Below are positions 7,937 to 16,154 of a stretch of DNA of 64,000 nucleotides, piece after piece. The stretch is from Bog-159 sp963709155 (GTDB taxonomy: Bacteria; Acidobacteriota; Terriglobia; Bryobacterales; Bryobacteraceae). The number at the start of each line of letters is the position of its first letter. The stretch's first letter is position 1. Location of the stretch: positions 62,001 through 126,000 of the forward strand of contig CAVPVD010000006.1 of the NCBI GenBank assembly GCA_963709155.1, in the 5' to 3' direction. Under the pieces are notes generated by a model. It made no database searches. It was not told the origin of the DNA and saw only the letters and a list, made by a program, of their open reading frames with translations. The translations under genes were made by a program, and so were the position numbers.

Positions 7937-8389
7937 TTATTGCATAAGAGAATGTAACGCGCTGCTAAGTTCGACAGCCGAGGGATTAGGAATTAACTCT
8001 GACAGGTTGGAATTTCCATTCTTGTATAACTTCATGCGCCCGTCCGGAGCGGCGATGAGAGTGACCCGTCTGTCGCGAAGCTCCCAGTGGACCAGAAGGC
8101 TTCCCTCAAAACTCTCCGTTTCAGCGGCTGGCAAAAAAATGAGAGAGTGCTGATTGGAACTGTTAATGATGTTGACTGCGGCATCGCAAACAGATTGTGC
8201 TGGGCGATCCTCTGGCGGGTCTGTTTCGCCAATACGCTTGATCTCCGATATAATTTCGGATGTTGCCGACAGGCTCACTACGAAACTAAACTGGCTGGTA
8301 TTTGCGGACGTGACATCGTAGTAACGCGCAAGTCGAGGCGCTGTCGTTTCAAAATGCTTAATATTTCCTACTGGCATAATATCAAGCAA
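7937..8389 (-). CDS. Hypothetical protein, cassette gene 2
   Basis: 150 residues, not recognised. The C-terminal third reads as a compact beta region (SLLVHWELRDRRVTLIA followed by PDGRMKLYKNG), a W...DR.V.L...DG...Y pattern shared by many small uncharacterised proteins. The N-terminus has no signal peptide. It overlaps the upstream DUF3467-like gene by eight bases, so the two are very likely translationally coupled and may act together. Low G+C and location inside the inverted-repeat cassette point to acquisition by transfer. Confidence 0.62.
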   Translation of the reverse strand: MLDIMPVGNIKHFETTAPRLARYYDVTSANTSQFSFVVSLSATSEIISEIKRIGETDPPEDRPAQSVCDAAVNIINSSNQHSLIFLPAAETESFEGSLLVHWELRDRRVTLIAAPDGRMKLYKNGNSNLSELIPNPSAVELSSALHSLMQ

Positions 8390-8708
8390 TTTTCACCTCC
8401 GTAGTATTGATTTGGAATGCAGATTGACCTTGCGTCACTTTACGGGCCTGCTCCCTTGCGGCAATCACTTGCTCAAGGCCAACTTTCAACGCATCGACCA
8501 GATCGTGAGGAAGCACAATTCTCGTGTGGAAATCCCTGGAGTCTGCTTTTATACGGTTGTCCTCAGCTCCTGGAGGGAAAAAATTTCCAAACTCAATCAC
8601 CACTTCGTTCGGTGACAAACGAAAACCTATGATATTGGCGTACTTAGCTTCCATAAAAGTACCGGACACGTTAAACGGTTTCAAAATGCGCACACTTCGC
8701 GCCCGCAT
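8382..8708 (-). CDS. DUF3467-like small protein, cassette gene 1
   Basis: 108 residues. YANIIGFRLSPNEVVIEFG followed by HTRIVLPHDLVDALKVGLEQ resembles the YAN...F.LDF...(R)I.L....K.L...L pattern of DUF3467 proteins, whose role is unknown. The first ATG (8708) lies four bases after TATACT, which would suit a leaderless message; an internal ATG at 8654 starts exactly at MEAKYAN and is also credible. Neither has a clear Shine-Dalgarno. It is first of the three cassette genes and overlaps the second by eight bases. The family assignment is by pattern only. Confidence 0.6.
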   Translation of the reverse strand: MRARSVRILKPFNVSGTFMEAKYANIIGFRLSPNEVVIEFGNFFPPGAEDNRIKADSRDFHTRIVLPHDLVDALKVGLEQVIAAREQARKVTQGQSAFQINTTEVKIA

Positions 8709-8807
8709 CCATAGTATAGCAGTTTGGATACGATTGGTATAGTACTTACGTACCGGTATCTCGCTTCTGGGTTGCTGCTCCCCCTATCAGGCGCTTGCTG
8801 TTTACTC

Positions 8808-8831
8808 AGCAACGCACCCCGTGACACTACC
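8808..8831 (-). repeat. Right terminal inverted repeat of the cassette
   Basis: Reverse-complement partner of 7444-7467 (23 of 24 identical), followed by the second copy of ACCGAACG at 8832-8839. Confidence 0.85.
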
Positions 8832-8898
8832 ACCGAACGCACGAACTACTAGCAAGCAAAGGCTCAACTCGGCATTAGAAACTTAAGCGTGCCTTAGG

Positions 8899-8928
8899 TT
8901 GACAATATTTAAGGCTTACGTTTACAAT
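8899..8928 (+). promoter_or_regulatory. Sigma-70 promoter of the HTH/ATPase/STAS-like gene
   Basis: TTGACA at 8899-8904 and TACAAT at 8923-8928 are separated by 18 bp. A start six to seven bases downstream would fall on the GTG at 8935, giving a leaderless message. The TTG inside the -35 box opens the reading frame on paper but is unlikely to be a start codon. Confidence 0.7.
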
Positions 8929-8934
8929 AGGTTT

Positions 8935-10035
8935 GTGGAGACGTTGCCCCAGGAAACCCCCGGCCCGGATGACCGTGCCATCCATCGTAGGGTGCGGGCA
9001 CGCGGCGAGGAGGTGCGCAACTTTATTCTTGCACACGTTGAAAAAAATCCGCACGATATCGCGTCTTTGGTCGCTATGCAATTTAGCATCACAAGGCAAG
9101 CAGCGAACAAGCATTTGAAGAACTTAGTTGCAGAACGCGCCCTGCTTCCGGAAGGCAACACCCGGCAACGCAAATACAAGCTGGCAGCGCTATTTGAATG
9201 GCGAAAACTCTTTACTCTCGATCCTGAACTTGAGGAAGATCAAGCTTGGTCACGCGACATCTCACTGTCGCTCGGAAACCTTCCGCGAAACGTAATGGAC
9301 ATTTGGCACTATTGCGTCACTGAAATGTTCAACAACGCTGTTGATCACTCTGGTGGGCGGACCATATTTGTAAAGGTCGCGAAGACGGCCGCCAACACCC
9401 AAATTCTGTTGATGGATGACGGAGTCGGAATCTTTCGCAAAATCCAAGCCGCGCTAGGCCTAATCGATGAGCGGCACGCGATTATCGAGTTGGCAAAAGG
9501 AAAGTTGACTACAGATCCAAAACGGCACACTGGGCAGGGGATATTTTTTACCTCTCGACTTCTCGATTCGTTTGATATTCTTTCCGGTGGCGTATTCTTT
9601 ACACACGCCTTTGGGGCTGGCGAGGACTGGATACTTGAGAGGCCTGAGTCCACCGATGGTACCAGTGTGTTCATGAAGCTAAACAACCATTCAGCCAGGA
9701 CGGATAAACAGATATTTGATCAATATTCAAGCGGCGATGAATACGGTTTTACAAAAACGGTAGTGCCCGTTCGGCTTGCCCAATATGGCGACGATAAACT
9801 GATTTCTCGATCCCAGGCAAAACGGCTGCTGGCTAGGGTTGACCGCTTTCGCTCCGTGCTTTTTGACTTTAGGGGAGTAGAGACCATAGGGCAGGCGTTT
9901 GCCGATGAGATCTTTAGAGTATTCGCTCAAGCCCACACGGACATCGAAATTATGCCCATCAATGCAACCACTCAGGTGCAGCAGATGATTAACGCAGCGA
10001 GAACCCAGTGGGCAACAGATATTAACGGCATCTAA
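8935..10035 (+). CDS. HTH / HATPase / STAS-like (DUF4325) signalling protein
   Basis: Three modules in about 366 residues. The N-terminus (about 10-90) is a winged-helix-like region (ITRQAANKHLKNLVAE). The middle is a GHKL ATPase with N-box EMFNNAVDHSGG near 130, G1 box MDDGVGIF near 160 and HTGQGIF near 198. The C-terminal 70 residues carry the STAS-like DUF4325 pattern (GQAFADEIFRVFA). No phospho-accepting histidine is present, so the ATPase is more like an anti-sigma kinase or gyrase-type switch than a sensor kinase. GTG 8935 is chosen because it coincides with the predicted transcription start. It is monocistronic, next to the cassette; target unknown. Confidence 0.85.
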   Translation: METLPQETPGPDDRAIHRRVRARGEEVRNFILAHVEKNPHDIASLVAMQFSITRQAANKHLKNLVAERALLPEGNTRQRKYKLAALFEWRKLFTLDPELEEDQAWSRDISLSLGNLPRNVMDIWHYCVTEMFNNAVDHSGGRTIFVKVAKTAANTQILLMDDGVGIFRKIQAALGLIDERHAIIELAKGKLTTDPKRHTGQGIFFTSRLLDSFDILSGGVFFTHAFGAGEDWILERPESTDGTSVFMKLNNHSARTDKQIFDQYSSGDEYGFTKTVVPVRLAQYGDDKLISRSQAKRLLARVDRFRSVLFDFRGVETIGQAFADEIFRVFAQAHTDIEIMPINATTQVQQMINAARTQWATDINGI

Positions 10036-10182
10036 TGTCTATGTGGCGTTTACGCGCTATCTTTTGCGCGGCCTGGGGGAGAAACCTTTTGAAGGTCTCA
10101 TCCCCGCGGGCCCGGTATCTCCATGACGGAGTCACGTCCGCTCGGACGGCGCGTACGGCGCCGGTTCGGTGCGATGCGGGGT

Positions 10183-10527
10183 TTATTGGACAGGATATGC
10201 CCAATAGCGGGCTCCCGAATACATCGTGGCGATGTAACGACCATTTCCGGCGGCCACGATGTGGCCCACTGGGCTGAAGGGGTTCTGCCCCCAGACAAAT
10301 AGGCTGTCATCGACCCGGTAGATTCCGCCGTTGATTTTGAAGTAGTGCGCAGCCGATCCGCGGGTTGGCTCCGGTTGCTGCTGCTGTGGCCGGTAGTCTG
10401 GCATAGAGCAGCAAACGACTTGAGCGGAAAGGGTCGGCGCGCCGAAGCTGGCGAGAGCCAACAGGGTGATCGTAAGCAATCGGCCGCCCTTCAACACCGG
10501 CCGGGAAAAACGCGTCATTTGAAACAT
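10183..10527 (-). CDS. Small secreted protein of unknown function
   Basis: 114 residues. The first 35 form a signal peptide: basic N-terminus, hydrophobic LLTITLLALASFGAPTLSA, cleavage near LSAQ. The mature part starts with a paired cysteine (VVCCSMPDY), a Q/P-rich stretch (RPQQQQPEP), then a compact C-terminus with FKINGGIYRVDDSLFVW and YIATMYSGARYWAYP. GGAG lies about nine bases before ATG 10527. No family was recognised. It follows the kinase gene's 3' end on the same strand with a 141-bp gap; the 147 bp between it and the STAS-like gene hold nothing I can name. Confidence 0.65.
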   Translation of the reverse strand: MFQMTRFSRPVLKGGRLLTITLLALASFGAPTLSAQVVCCSMPDYRPQQQQPEPTRGSAAHYFKINGGIYRVDDSLFVWGQNPFSPVGHIVAAGNGRYIATMYSGARYWAYPVQ

Positions 10528-10668
10528 GGGATTGAGCTCCAGTCTGTTTTTTTGTTTGAGAGCAATTTGCTCTCACCCCAAACCGCGACAACCCCGAGGA
10601 AAATGACTCACGGCTTCGCGAGGAAATGTGAAAAAGTTCTGAACCCGCCCGCTTCCTCGCGTCCGATT

Positions 10669-13434
10669 CTACCGGGCGGCGCGCCTGACGCCCTTCTCGT
10701 ACTCGGTAAGGCTCTCTTCCACCTGACGCCGCGTGTTTGAGGCGCTCGCTCCCGGCCCCGCTGCCGGAAGCATCGCCAGCGCCTTCCTGGCGGTTTCCAC
10801 GGCCGCGGAAGCGTTGCCGTTTCGCCAATAGGCTTCCCCCAGATAAACCAGCGTCGCCAGATCCTTGCCTTTTGCCAACCCGTCGGCCCGCAAAGCGTAC
10901 CGCAGCGCCAGCGGGTAATCCCGCAACGTCTGCACCGCCGGGTCCAACAGAACCCGCACTGCTTCCACCAGTTGTTGGACCGTCGCGTTTGGACTCTCGG
11001 CGGCCTCTTTCAGATAAGCCAGGCCGGCCTCCGCATAACGGCGCGCCTCCTGTACTCGTCCGGCGGCGGCCGCCAGGTTCCCGATTCGCCCTTGCAGCGA
11101 GGCGCGCAGCACGCGGTTGGACGTATTCAATGGATCCCGTTCCACCAGGTGGTCCAGAATCTCTACCGCCCGGCGCAGGTTTTCTTCCGAGGCACCGGCA
11201 TTTCCGGCGTAGCCCTGCACGATTCCTAACGAGCGATACACGTCCACCTGGCGGAAAGCGGCGGAGGCGTTCTGTGGATCCGCCGCCGCCTGACCGTCCA
11301 GCACGTCACGGGCTTCGCTCAGGCTGGCCAGAGATTCCTTGAATTCCCGCAACTGCCCCTGGTTCCATCCGACCCGCACCAACATCATGGCGCGCCGGCG
11401 CCGGACGTCCGGCGTCTCCTGCTCGGTTGGCGGCAGACGCCGGAGAAGGGCGAGCGCTTTCCCGTAAGTCTCCACCGCCTTCCGCGGGTCCTGGGGAGTT
11501 TCCAGCTTGCCGGCAGCTTCGTCGGTCGCTGACAGAAGCTGCAGCGCCCGGCTGTTGGATGGATCGATCTTGAGAGCGGCATCGAAGTAGCCGGCGGCCT
11601 TTTGCAGATACCCGATGGCTGCGCCGGCCCCCGCCAGGGTGATGAATCCGCCGCCTTTTTGGCTGAGATGCTGCCCCAAAGCCTGATCGGCGGCCCCGGC
11701 GTCAATGAGCCTTGGGAGATCGCGCGGGTTGACGCGCGCCAACTGCTCGAATGTATCCGCGGCTCTTCGGAGCATCGCAATTCCATCGTCCGGCTGCGCG
11801 GTGAAGACCAGGCTCCCGCCCATCTGCTGATAGATCCTGGCCAGGGTTTGCTGAACGCGTACGTTGCTGGCATCTTCCCGGCTCAGCGGCTCGACCAGAG
11901 CCAAAGCCTTTCGGTAACTCGCGAGGGCCTTGGTTGTGTCTCCCAAGCTATCGTCGGCGCCATGTTGGCCCAGCACGTCCCCGAGTTTCAAGTAGCCCTC
12001 CCCCAACTCCAACCGCAGGGACCGATCGGCGCCCTTGGCCGCCGCCAGCCGGTCCAGGTATTGCAGCGTGCGGCCCGCCAGCTCGGCCTGCACCGGCATG
12101 GCTCCGGGCACCTTCTGGATGGAGTCCTGGAGATCGAAGAGAACGTAGTTGGCGAGTTCGCGGGCGTCGTTAAAGCGGCTCTCCGCGTTGGCTCGCTCAC
12201 GCTGCGCCATGTGGGCCTGCCACAGCGTGCCCGCCAGCCCGCCCAGCAGCGAAATCAGCAACAATCCGGCCAGGGCGGCGCCGGTTGCGTGCCGCCGCAC
12301 GAACTTGCGTGCGATGTAAAGCCAGGTCCCCTCGACAGCGCTTACCGGCTGCCCCGTGAGGTAGCGGCATATGTCGCTCGACAGCTGCTCCGCCGAACTA
12401 TAGCGCTCCGCGGGTGTCTTTGCCAGCGCCCGCAATGCGATTCCGTCGAGATCGCCTTCCAGCACGCGCTGCAGTTTATCCGCCGTCGTGCCCCGCAGCG
12501 AGGCTCTCTCCGCCGCCGTGGCGCCAGTGTTTCCTGGCGGCCGGTGCACCGCCGCGCTGGGACGCTGCGGCTCCTGGGAGATCGCCGCGTAAACCAAATC
12601 GGCCGGGTCCTGTCCGCCGGTATCGTGGGGACGCATTCCACAAAGCAGCTCGTACAGGATTACGCCCAGGGAGTACACGTCGCTTGCCCCCGTCACGGTC
12701 CCGCCCAGCAATAGTTCGGGGCTGGCATAGAGAGGCGTCAGGTACAAACCGCTCGCGACTGTTTGTTCCACGGAGCCGCCGGGCCCCTTTAGCACTTTCG
12801 CGATACCGAAATCCAGCAATTTCGGCTCCCCTTCCTTGGTAACCAGGATGTTGCCGGGCTTGAGATCACGATGAACCACCATGTGCTGGTGCGCGGAATT
12901 GACGGCCGCACAGACCTTCGTGAACAACTCCAGCCGCGCCGCGATGGAGAGGCGGCAGCCGTCGCAATATTCGTCCAGGCGCGTGCCTTCCACATATTCC
13001 ATCACCAGGTAGGGCTGCCCCGTTGGGGTCAGACCTCCATCCAGCAGTGTGGCGATGTTGGGATGCTGCAGGTCCGCCAAAATCTGGCGCTCGGCCAGGA
13101 AGCGCTGAATCAAGTCCCCGGCGCCAATCCCCGGACGAACTAGCTTAATGGCGACTTTTTTCTCGTATTGTTGGTCGGCCCGGCTGGCAAGCCATACCTC
13201 GCCCATTCCGCCCCGGCCAAGAATGCGCTCCAGGCGATAGGGTCCGGCCGGCTGCGGCGCCTCCGCCGCCGTGGCCGCGTCGTTGGCCCAAAGGAGCGAC
13301 CGCACCTGCTCTTCCAGGCCGGCGTCGCCCGCCGCCGCTTCTCTCACCCAGGCTTCGCGTTCCTGCGGCGGCCGATCCAGCGCGCCGAAGAAGATTCGCT
13401 CGATGCCAGCCCAGTCCCGCGAGGAAGAATTCAT
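10669..13434 (-). CDS. Membrane Ser/Thr protein kinase with TPR-like arm
   Basis: 921 residues. A short helical N-terminus precedes a Hanks-type kinase domain: glycine loop GRGGMGEV near 73, VAIK lysine near 97, HRDLKPGN near 188, DFG near 208, and YASPELL as activation-loop end. A single membrane helix follows near 383-405 (AALAGLLLISLLGGLAG), then about 500 residues of TPR-like helical repeats outside. It starts with an ATGA overlap on the ECF sigma gene, the usual acidobacterial sigma/kinase pair, so the kinase may control that sigma factor by phosphorylation. Complete and with all catalytic residues. Confidence 0.92.
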   Translation of the reverse strand: MNSSSRDWAGIERIFFGALDRPPQEREAWVREAAAGDAGLEEQVRSLLWANDAATAAEAPQPAGPYRLERILGRGGMGEVWLASRADQQYEKKVAIKLVRPGIGAGDLIQRFLAERQILADLQHPNIATLLDGGLTPTGQPYLVMEYVEGTRLDEYCDGCRLSIAARLELFTKVCAAVNSAHQHMVVHRDLKPGNILVTKEGEPKLLDFGIAKVLKGPGGSVEQTVASGLYLTPLYASPELLLGGTVTGASDVYSLGVILYELLCGMRPHDTGGQDPADLVYAAISQEPQRPSAAVHRPPGNTGATAAERASLRGTTADKLQRVLEGDLDGIALRALAKTPAERYSSAEQLSSDICRYLTGQPVSAVEGTWLYIARKFVRRHATGAALAGLLLISLLGGLAGTLWQAHMAQRERANAESRFNDARELANYVLFDLQDSIQKVPGAMPVQAELAGRTLQYLDRLAAAKGADRSLRLELGEGYLKLGDVLGQHGADDSLGDTTKALASYRKALALVEPLSREDASNVRVQQTLARIYQQMGGSLVFTAQPDDGIAMLRRAADTFEQLARVNPRDLPRLIDAGAADQALGQHLSQKGGGFITLAGAGAAIGYLQKAAGYFDAALKIDPSNSRALQLLSATDEAAGKLETPQDPRKAVETYGKALALLRRLPPTEQETPDVRRRRAMMLVRVGWNQGQLREFKESLASLSEARDVLDGQAAADPQNASAAFRQVDVYRSLGIVQGYAGNAGASEENLRRAVEILDHLVERDPLNTSNRVLRASLQGRIGNLAAAAGRVQEARRYAEAGLAYLKEAAESPNATVQQLVEAVRVLLDPAVQTLRDYPLALRYALRADGLAKGKDLATLVYLGEAYWRNGNASAAVETARKALAMLPAAGPGASASNTRRQVEESLTEYEKGVRRAAR

Positions 13435-14018
13435 TCGCCGGCCGGCTTCGCGCCGTTCCCCTTCAACTCGCGAAACAACCAGGCCTTCGCCAGCGTCCAT
13501 TCACGATCGGCCGTGGCTTTGGAAATCATCAAGACCTCGGCGGTCTCCTCGGCCGTACAGCCTAGAAAGACGCGTAGCTCGATAACGCGCGCCTTTCGTT
13601 TGTCCTCTCGCTCCAGCCCGTCCAGCGCTAGGCTCAACGCCAGGATTTCCTCGCTCGAGTTGCCCAGCCATGGAACGTTTTCGCTGAGCGCCATGCGTTC
13701 CTGATTGCCACCGCGTTTTTCCCGGTGGACCTGTTTGGCGTGGTCGGTCAGGATACGACGCATGAGCATGGCCGCGAACGCGAAGAAGTGACCGCGATTG
13801 TTCCACTGCCCGCCATACTGCTTCGCCAGCCGCAGATACAGCTCGTTCACGAGCGCCGTGGCCTGCAGAGTGTGGCCGCCGTTCTCTCGCCGCATCTGGT
13901 TTTGGGCCAGTGCGCGCAATTGGCGGTAGACCAAGGGCATCATCTGATCCAGGGCTCGGCCATCCCCATCAGCCCACTGTTGAAGCAGTTGCGTGATCTC
14001 AGCCGGGTTGCTCTCCAT
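13431..14018 (-). CDS. ECF sigma factor (TIGR02999-type)
   Basis: 195 residues. Region 2 is visible as MPLVYRQLRALAQNQMRRE, then LVNELYLRLAKQ and HFFAFAAMLMRRILTDHA; region 4 is VIELRVFLGCTAEETAEVL with STKATADREWTLAKAWLFREL-like recognition helix sequence (ISKATADREWTLAKAW). This is the ECF subgroup common in acidobacteria and planctomycetes next to Ser/Thr kinases. The ATG at 14018 (MESNPAEITQLLQQW) fits family starts; the extension to 14207 is low-complexity and Pro/Arg-rich. No anti-sigma gene is adjacent; the overlapping kinase probably takes that regulatory role. Confidence 0.9.
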   Translation of the reverse strand: MESNPAEITQLLQQWADGDGRALDQMMPLVYRQLRALAQNQMRRENGGHTLQATALVNELYLRLAKQYGGQWNNRGHFFAFAAMLMRRILTDHAKQVHREKRGGNQERMALSENVPWLGNSSEEILALSLALDGLEREDKRKARVIELRVFLGCTAEETAEVLMISKATADREWTLAKAWLFRELKGNGAKPAGE

Positions 14019-14324
14019 TGGCCATCCCGCCTCACTGCATTCTACAGCACTCGGAGGGGGACGGCGCGGCGGATACCGTGAAGACGTCATGGCCTTCGTG
14101 AACATGCGGCTCGCCTGGGCCGGCCGGGTAGCCGGCACGCCCCCGCACCCTTTCCCGTCTCCGCCGGTGCGCCTGGCCATCTCACAAGCTTCCTCGCTAC
14201 TATTCAACCCCCATAATTCGGCACTGTGCCGCGCTGCTGGCCAAGTATCGAACTCTACATCTCCCGCTCACAATTCACACTTCCTCCCATCCCCCCGCGT
14301 TTATCATTTTGGAAGGACTAAAAC
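14019..14324. other. Divergent intergenic region
   Basis: 306 bp between the minus-strand sigma/kinase pair and the plus-strand secreted protein. It must hold both promoters, but no consensus pair stands out. A GGAAGGA ribosome-binding site lies at its right edge before ATG 14325. No repeat or RNA was recognised. Confidence 0.5.
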
Positions 14325-15620
14325 ATGCGCTTGATCTACATCGCAACAACCTTCCTCGCGGCAGCCTCCGCCCAAACCGGCACGTGGACCACACCCGTAG
14401 TGCTCAGCGCGGGCGGCCAGGGTTGGGAGTCGGCCGCGGCCATCGACGGAAATGGCTCTTCGCTGGCCATCTGGGATGAACGCACCACCATGGATCGCCT
14501 CTGGTCGCGCCCGAAACCGGTCGCCGCCAATTGGGGACACGTCACCCAGGTTTCCCCAGGACCGCTCGGACTCCAGACCACCTACGTTTTCCCGGCCTTA
14601 CGCATGAGCGCCAAAGGATTCGCCACCGCCGTATGGACCGATTCCGACGGCATTTGGACCGCCGATCGCCCACCGGATTCGAAATGGAATCCGGCGCAGC
14701 TCCTGATCTCCGGCGCCTCCGGTCCCATTTTCGCGATGAATGCGAATGGCGATGCCGTCGTCGCATGGACGGTCGGCGGGCCAACCGCCGCCCAAAGTTT
14801 CGTTTATGCGGTGCTGCGGCCTGCCGGCGAAGCCTGGACCGCCCCCCAAACAGTCGCCACCGGCGTGCATATTACCGCCGATCATGTGGCAATCGGCCTG
14901 GATGGCGCGGCGATTGTGACCTGGGAATCCTACACCGCCTTTTGCAGCGATGGTTTCTGTTCCCTGAGCAACTATGTCTTGCACGCCGCCCGGCAGAATA
15001 CAGGCGCTGGAACCTGGGTGGACTCGCGCGCCCTCCAGGGTCCCGATGATAATTCGCATGACGCGCGCGCCGCCATCGATTCCACCGGGCGAGCCATCCT
15101 GGTCGCATTCAGCGGTTCCGGCGCGTATATCTCCGCCACGCAGGGCACCGAAGGCGGCGCCTGGAGCTCGTTCAACACGGTCGTCGATCCGCAGAACATC
15201 ACCATTGTTTCCGACCTGGCAAGCGACAGCGCCGGAAACGTGACCATGGTCTACGAGCTCATCGGATTTTCCACCTCGCAAGCGCTGGCGGTGAGCGGCA
15301 CGATAAGCGGCAACACCTGGTCGGCGCCCGAGTTTTTGGGTAGCGACACCAGCGTCAGCCAGATATATTTCGCCCTAGCCTCGAACGGCGCGGCCCTGGC
15401 GGTTTGGCTGGAGAGTAGCGCGACGCCGCAAATTCACGCCATCGTCCGGCCCTCCACCGCGGCGGCCTGGAGCGATCCGGCCACCGTCTCTCGGCCGGGA
15501 AGCACCGAAATGTCGCCGGAAGCCGCCGCTGTGAACTCGTCCGGCGATGCCATCATCACTTACTCGGGCTACAACCCCAACCAGATACACACCGAGTACG
15601 CCGCAAACTATACGCCTTAG
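14325..15620 (+). CDS. Secreted beta-propeller-like repeat protein
   Basis: 431 residues with signal peptide MRLIYIATTFLAAASAQ. The rest is a run of about eight degenerate 45-55 residue units with a W-x-x-P-x-x-L/V element followed by A-x-D/N-x-x-G-x-A-x-x-x-W (for example AAIDGNGSSLAIW, AMNANGDAVVAW), typical of bacterial surface propellers. No catalytic motif is visible and there is no C-terminal anchor. GGAAGGA lies well placed before the ATG. It stands alone between divergent and convergent neighbours. The role is unknown, perhaps binding at the cell surface. Confidence 0.75.
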   Translation: MRLIYIATTFLAAASAQTGTWTTPVVLSAGGQGWESAAAIDGNGSSLAIWDERTTMDRLWSRPKPVAANWGHVTQVSPGPLGLQTTYVFPALRMSAKGFATAVWTDSDGIWTADRPPDSKWNPAQLLISGASGPIFAMNANGDAVVAWTVGGPTAAQSFVYAVLRPAGEAWTAPQTVATGVHITADHVAIGLDGAAIVTWESYTAFCSDGFCSLSNYVLHAARQNTGAGTWVDSRALQGPDDNSHDARAAIDSTGRAILVAFSGSGAYISATQGTEGGAWSSFNTVVDPQNITIVSDLASDSAGNVTMVYELIGFSTSQALAVSGTISGNTWSAPEFLGSDTSVSQIYFALASNGAALAVWLESSATPQIHAIVRPSTAAAWSDPATVSRPGSTEMSPEAAAVNSSGDAIITYSGYNPNQIHTEYAANYTP

Positions 15621-15870
15621 ATTTTGCCGGTGACGCGTTTCCAAAATAGTCTCCCGCCCCACATCGCCCGGTAAGCAAACCACTTCCCGCTTAGCCGTCC
15701 GCCAGATCGCCGGATTTGCCCTCTCTCGCGCACTAGAATGAAATCGAAGAGGACTCTTGATGCAAATCTCCGATAGGCGCCGAGCAACGCGCCCACAGCG
15801 CCGGCGCCGCCGCTCTGGCTTCGTTCGGGCAAATAATTCCGGCCGCTCCCACGCAAGGAAAGCGGCCCGC

Positions 15871-15902
15871 CATTTTTACGAAGTGAAGCCAGTATCGCCT
15901 GG
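15871..15902 (+). repeat. 32-bp direct repeat, copy 1
   Basis: CATTTTTACGAAGTGAAGCC followed by AGTATCGCCTGG; copy 2 differs at three positions. The spacing between copies is 91 bp. Confidence 0.8.
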
Positions 15903-15961
15903 CGCAATCGAGCTCTGCCCACCGGCGCCCGGCCCGTCTCCCCCGCAAGGTGAGTCGCCGG

Positions 15962-15993
15962 CATTTTTACGAAGTGAAGCCAATATCACCCGG
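15962..15993 (+). repeat. 32-bp direct repeat, copy 2
   Basis: Same 20-bp core as copy 1, followed by AATATCACCCGG. Both copies follow GCCGG/GCCCG-rich sequence, suggesting a larger degenerate unit. Confidence 0.8.
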
Positions 15994-16154
15994 TGTATCA
16001 GAGGCAACTCCAACAAATGAAAACCAAAACCCGGCCCCGGCAGCTCCATTGGCTTCCTTCGGCCAATTCCTGCAAACGCCTTTCAACCGCGAAAACGTGC
16101 ACAAAAATGCACAACCCGGAGGCATGCACGCCCGCATACTATGGCTAAAGCCCC

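Larger units (their letters stand above)
7444..8831. mobile_element. 1388-bp transposon-like cassette without transposase
   Basis: The ends are inverted 24-mers (7444-7467 and 8808-8831) matching at 23 of 24 positions, starting GGTAGTGTCACG. They are flanked by the 8-bp direct repeat ACCGAACG (7436-7443 and 8832-8839), a textbook target-site duplication. Inside are three overlapping or adjacent minus-strand genes visibly richer in A/T than the neighbours, and no transposase. It therefore looks like a non-autonomous element mobilised in trans. Families making 8-bp duplications include IS1595, ISL3, IS66 and IS256; the right one cannot be chosen by eye. The insertion point is just upstream of the argF promoter. 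Confidence 0.8.
15621..16154. other. Intergenic region with a direct repeat
   Basis: 534 bp with no convincing gene. It contains the repeat pair at 15871-15902 and 15962-15993. A minus-strand open frame (15617-15964) runs through the repeat and is Arg/Gly-rich with no RBS, so I did not call it. Confidence 0.5.

Noticed and set aside
8899..8901. TTG at 8899 as start of the STAS-like gene
   Set aside because: It is the first half of a TTGACA -35 box; the matching -10 places transcription start downstream.
15617..15964. Minus-strand open frame of 115 codons
   Set aside because: It runs through a repeat and has Arg/Gly-rich content without an RBS or family match.
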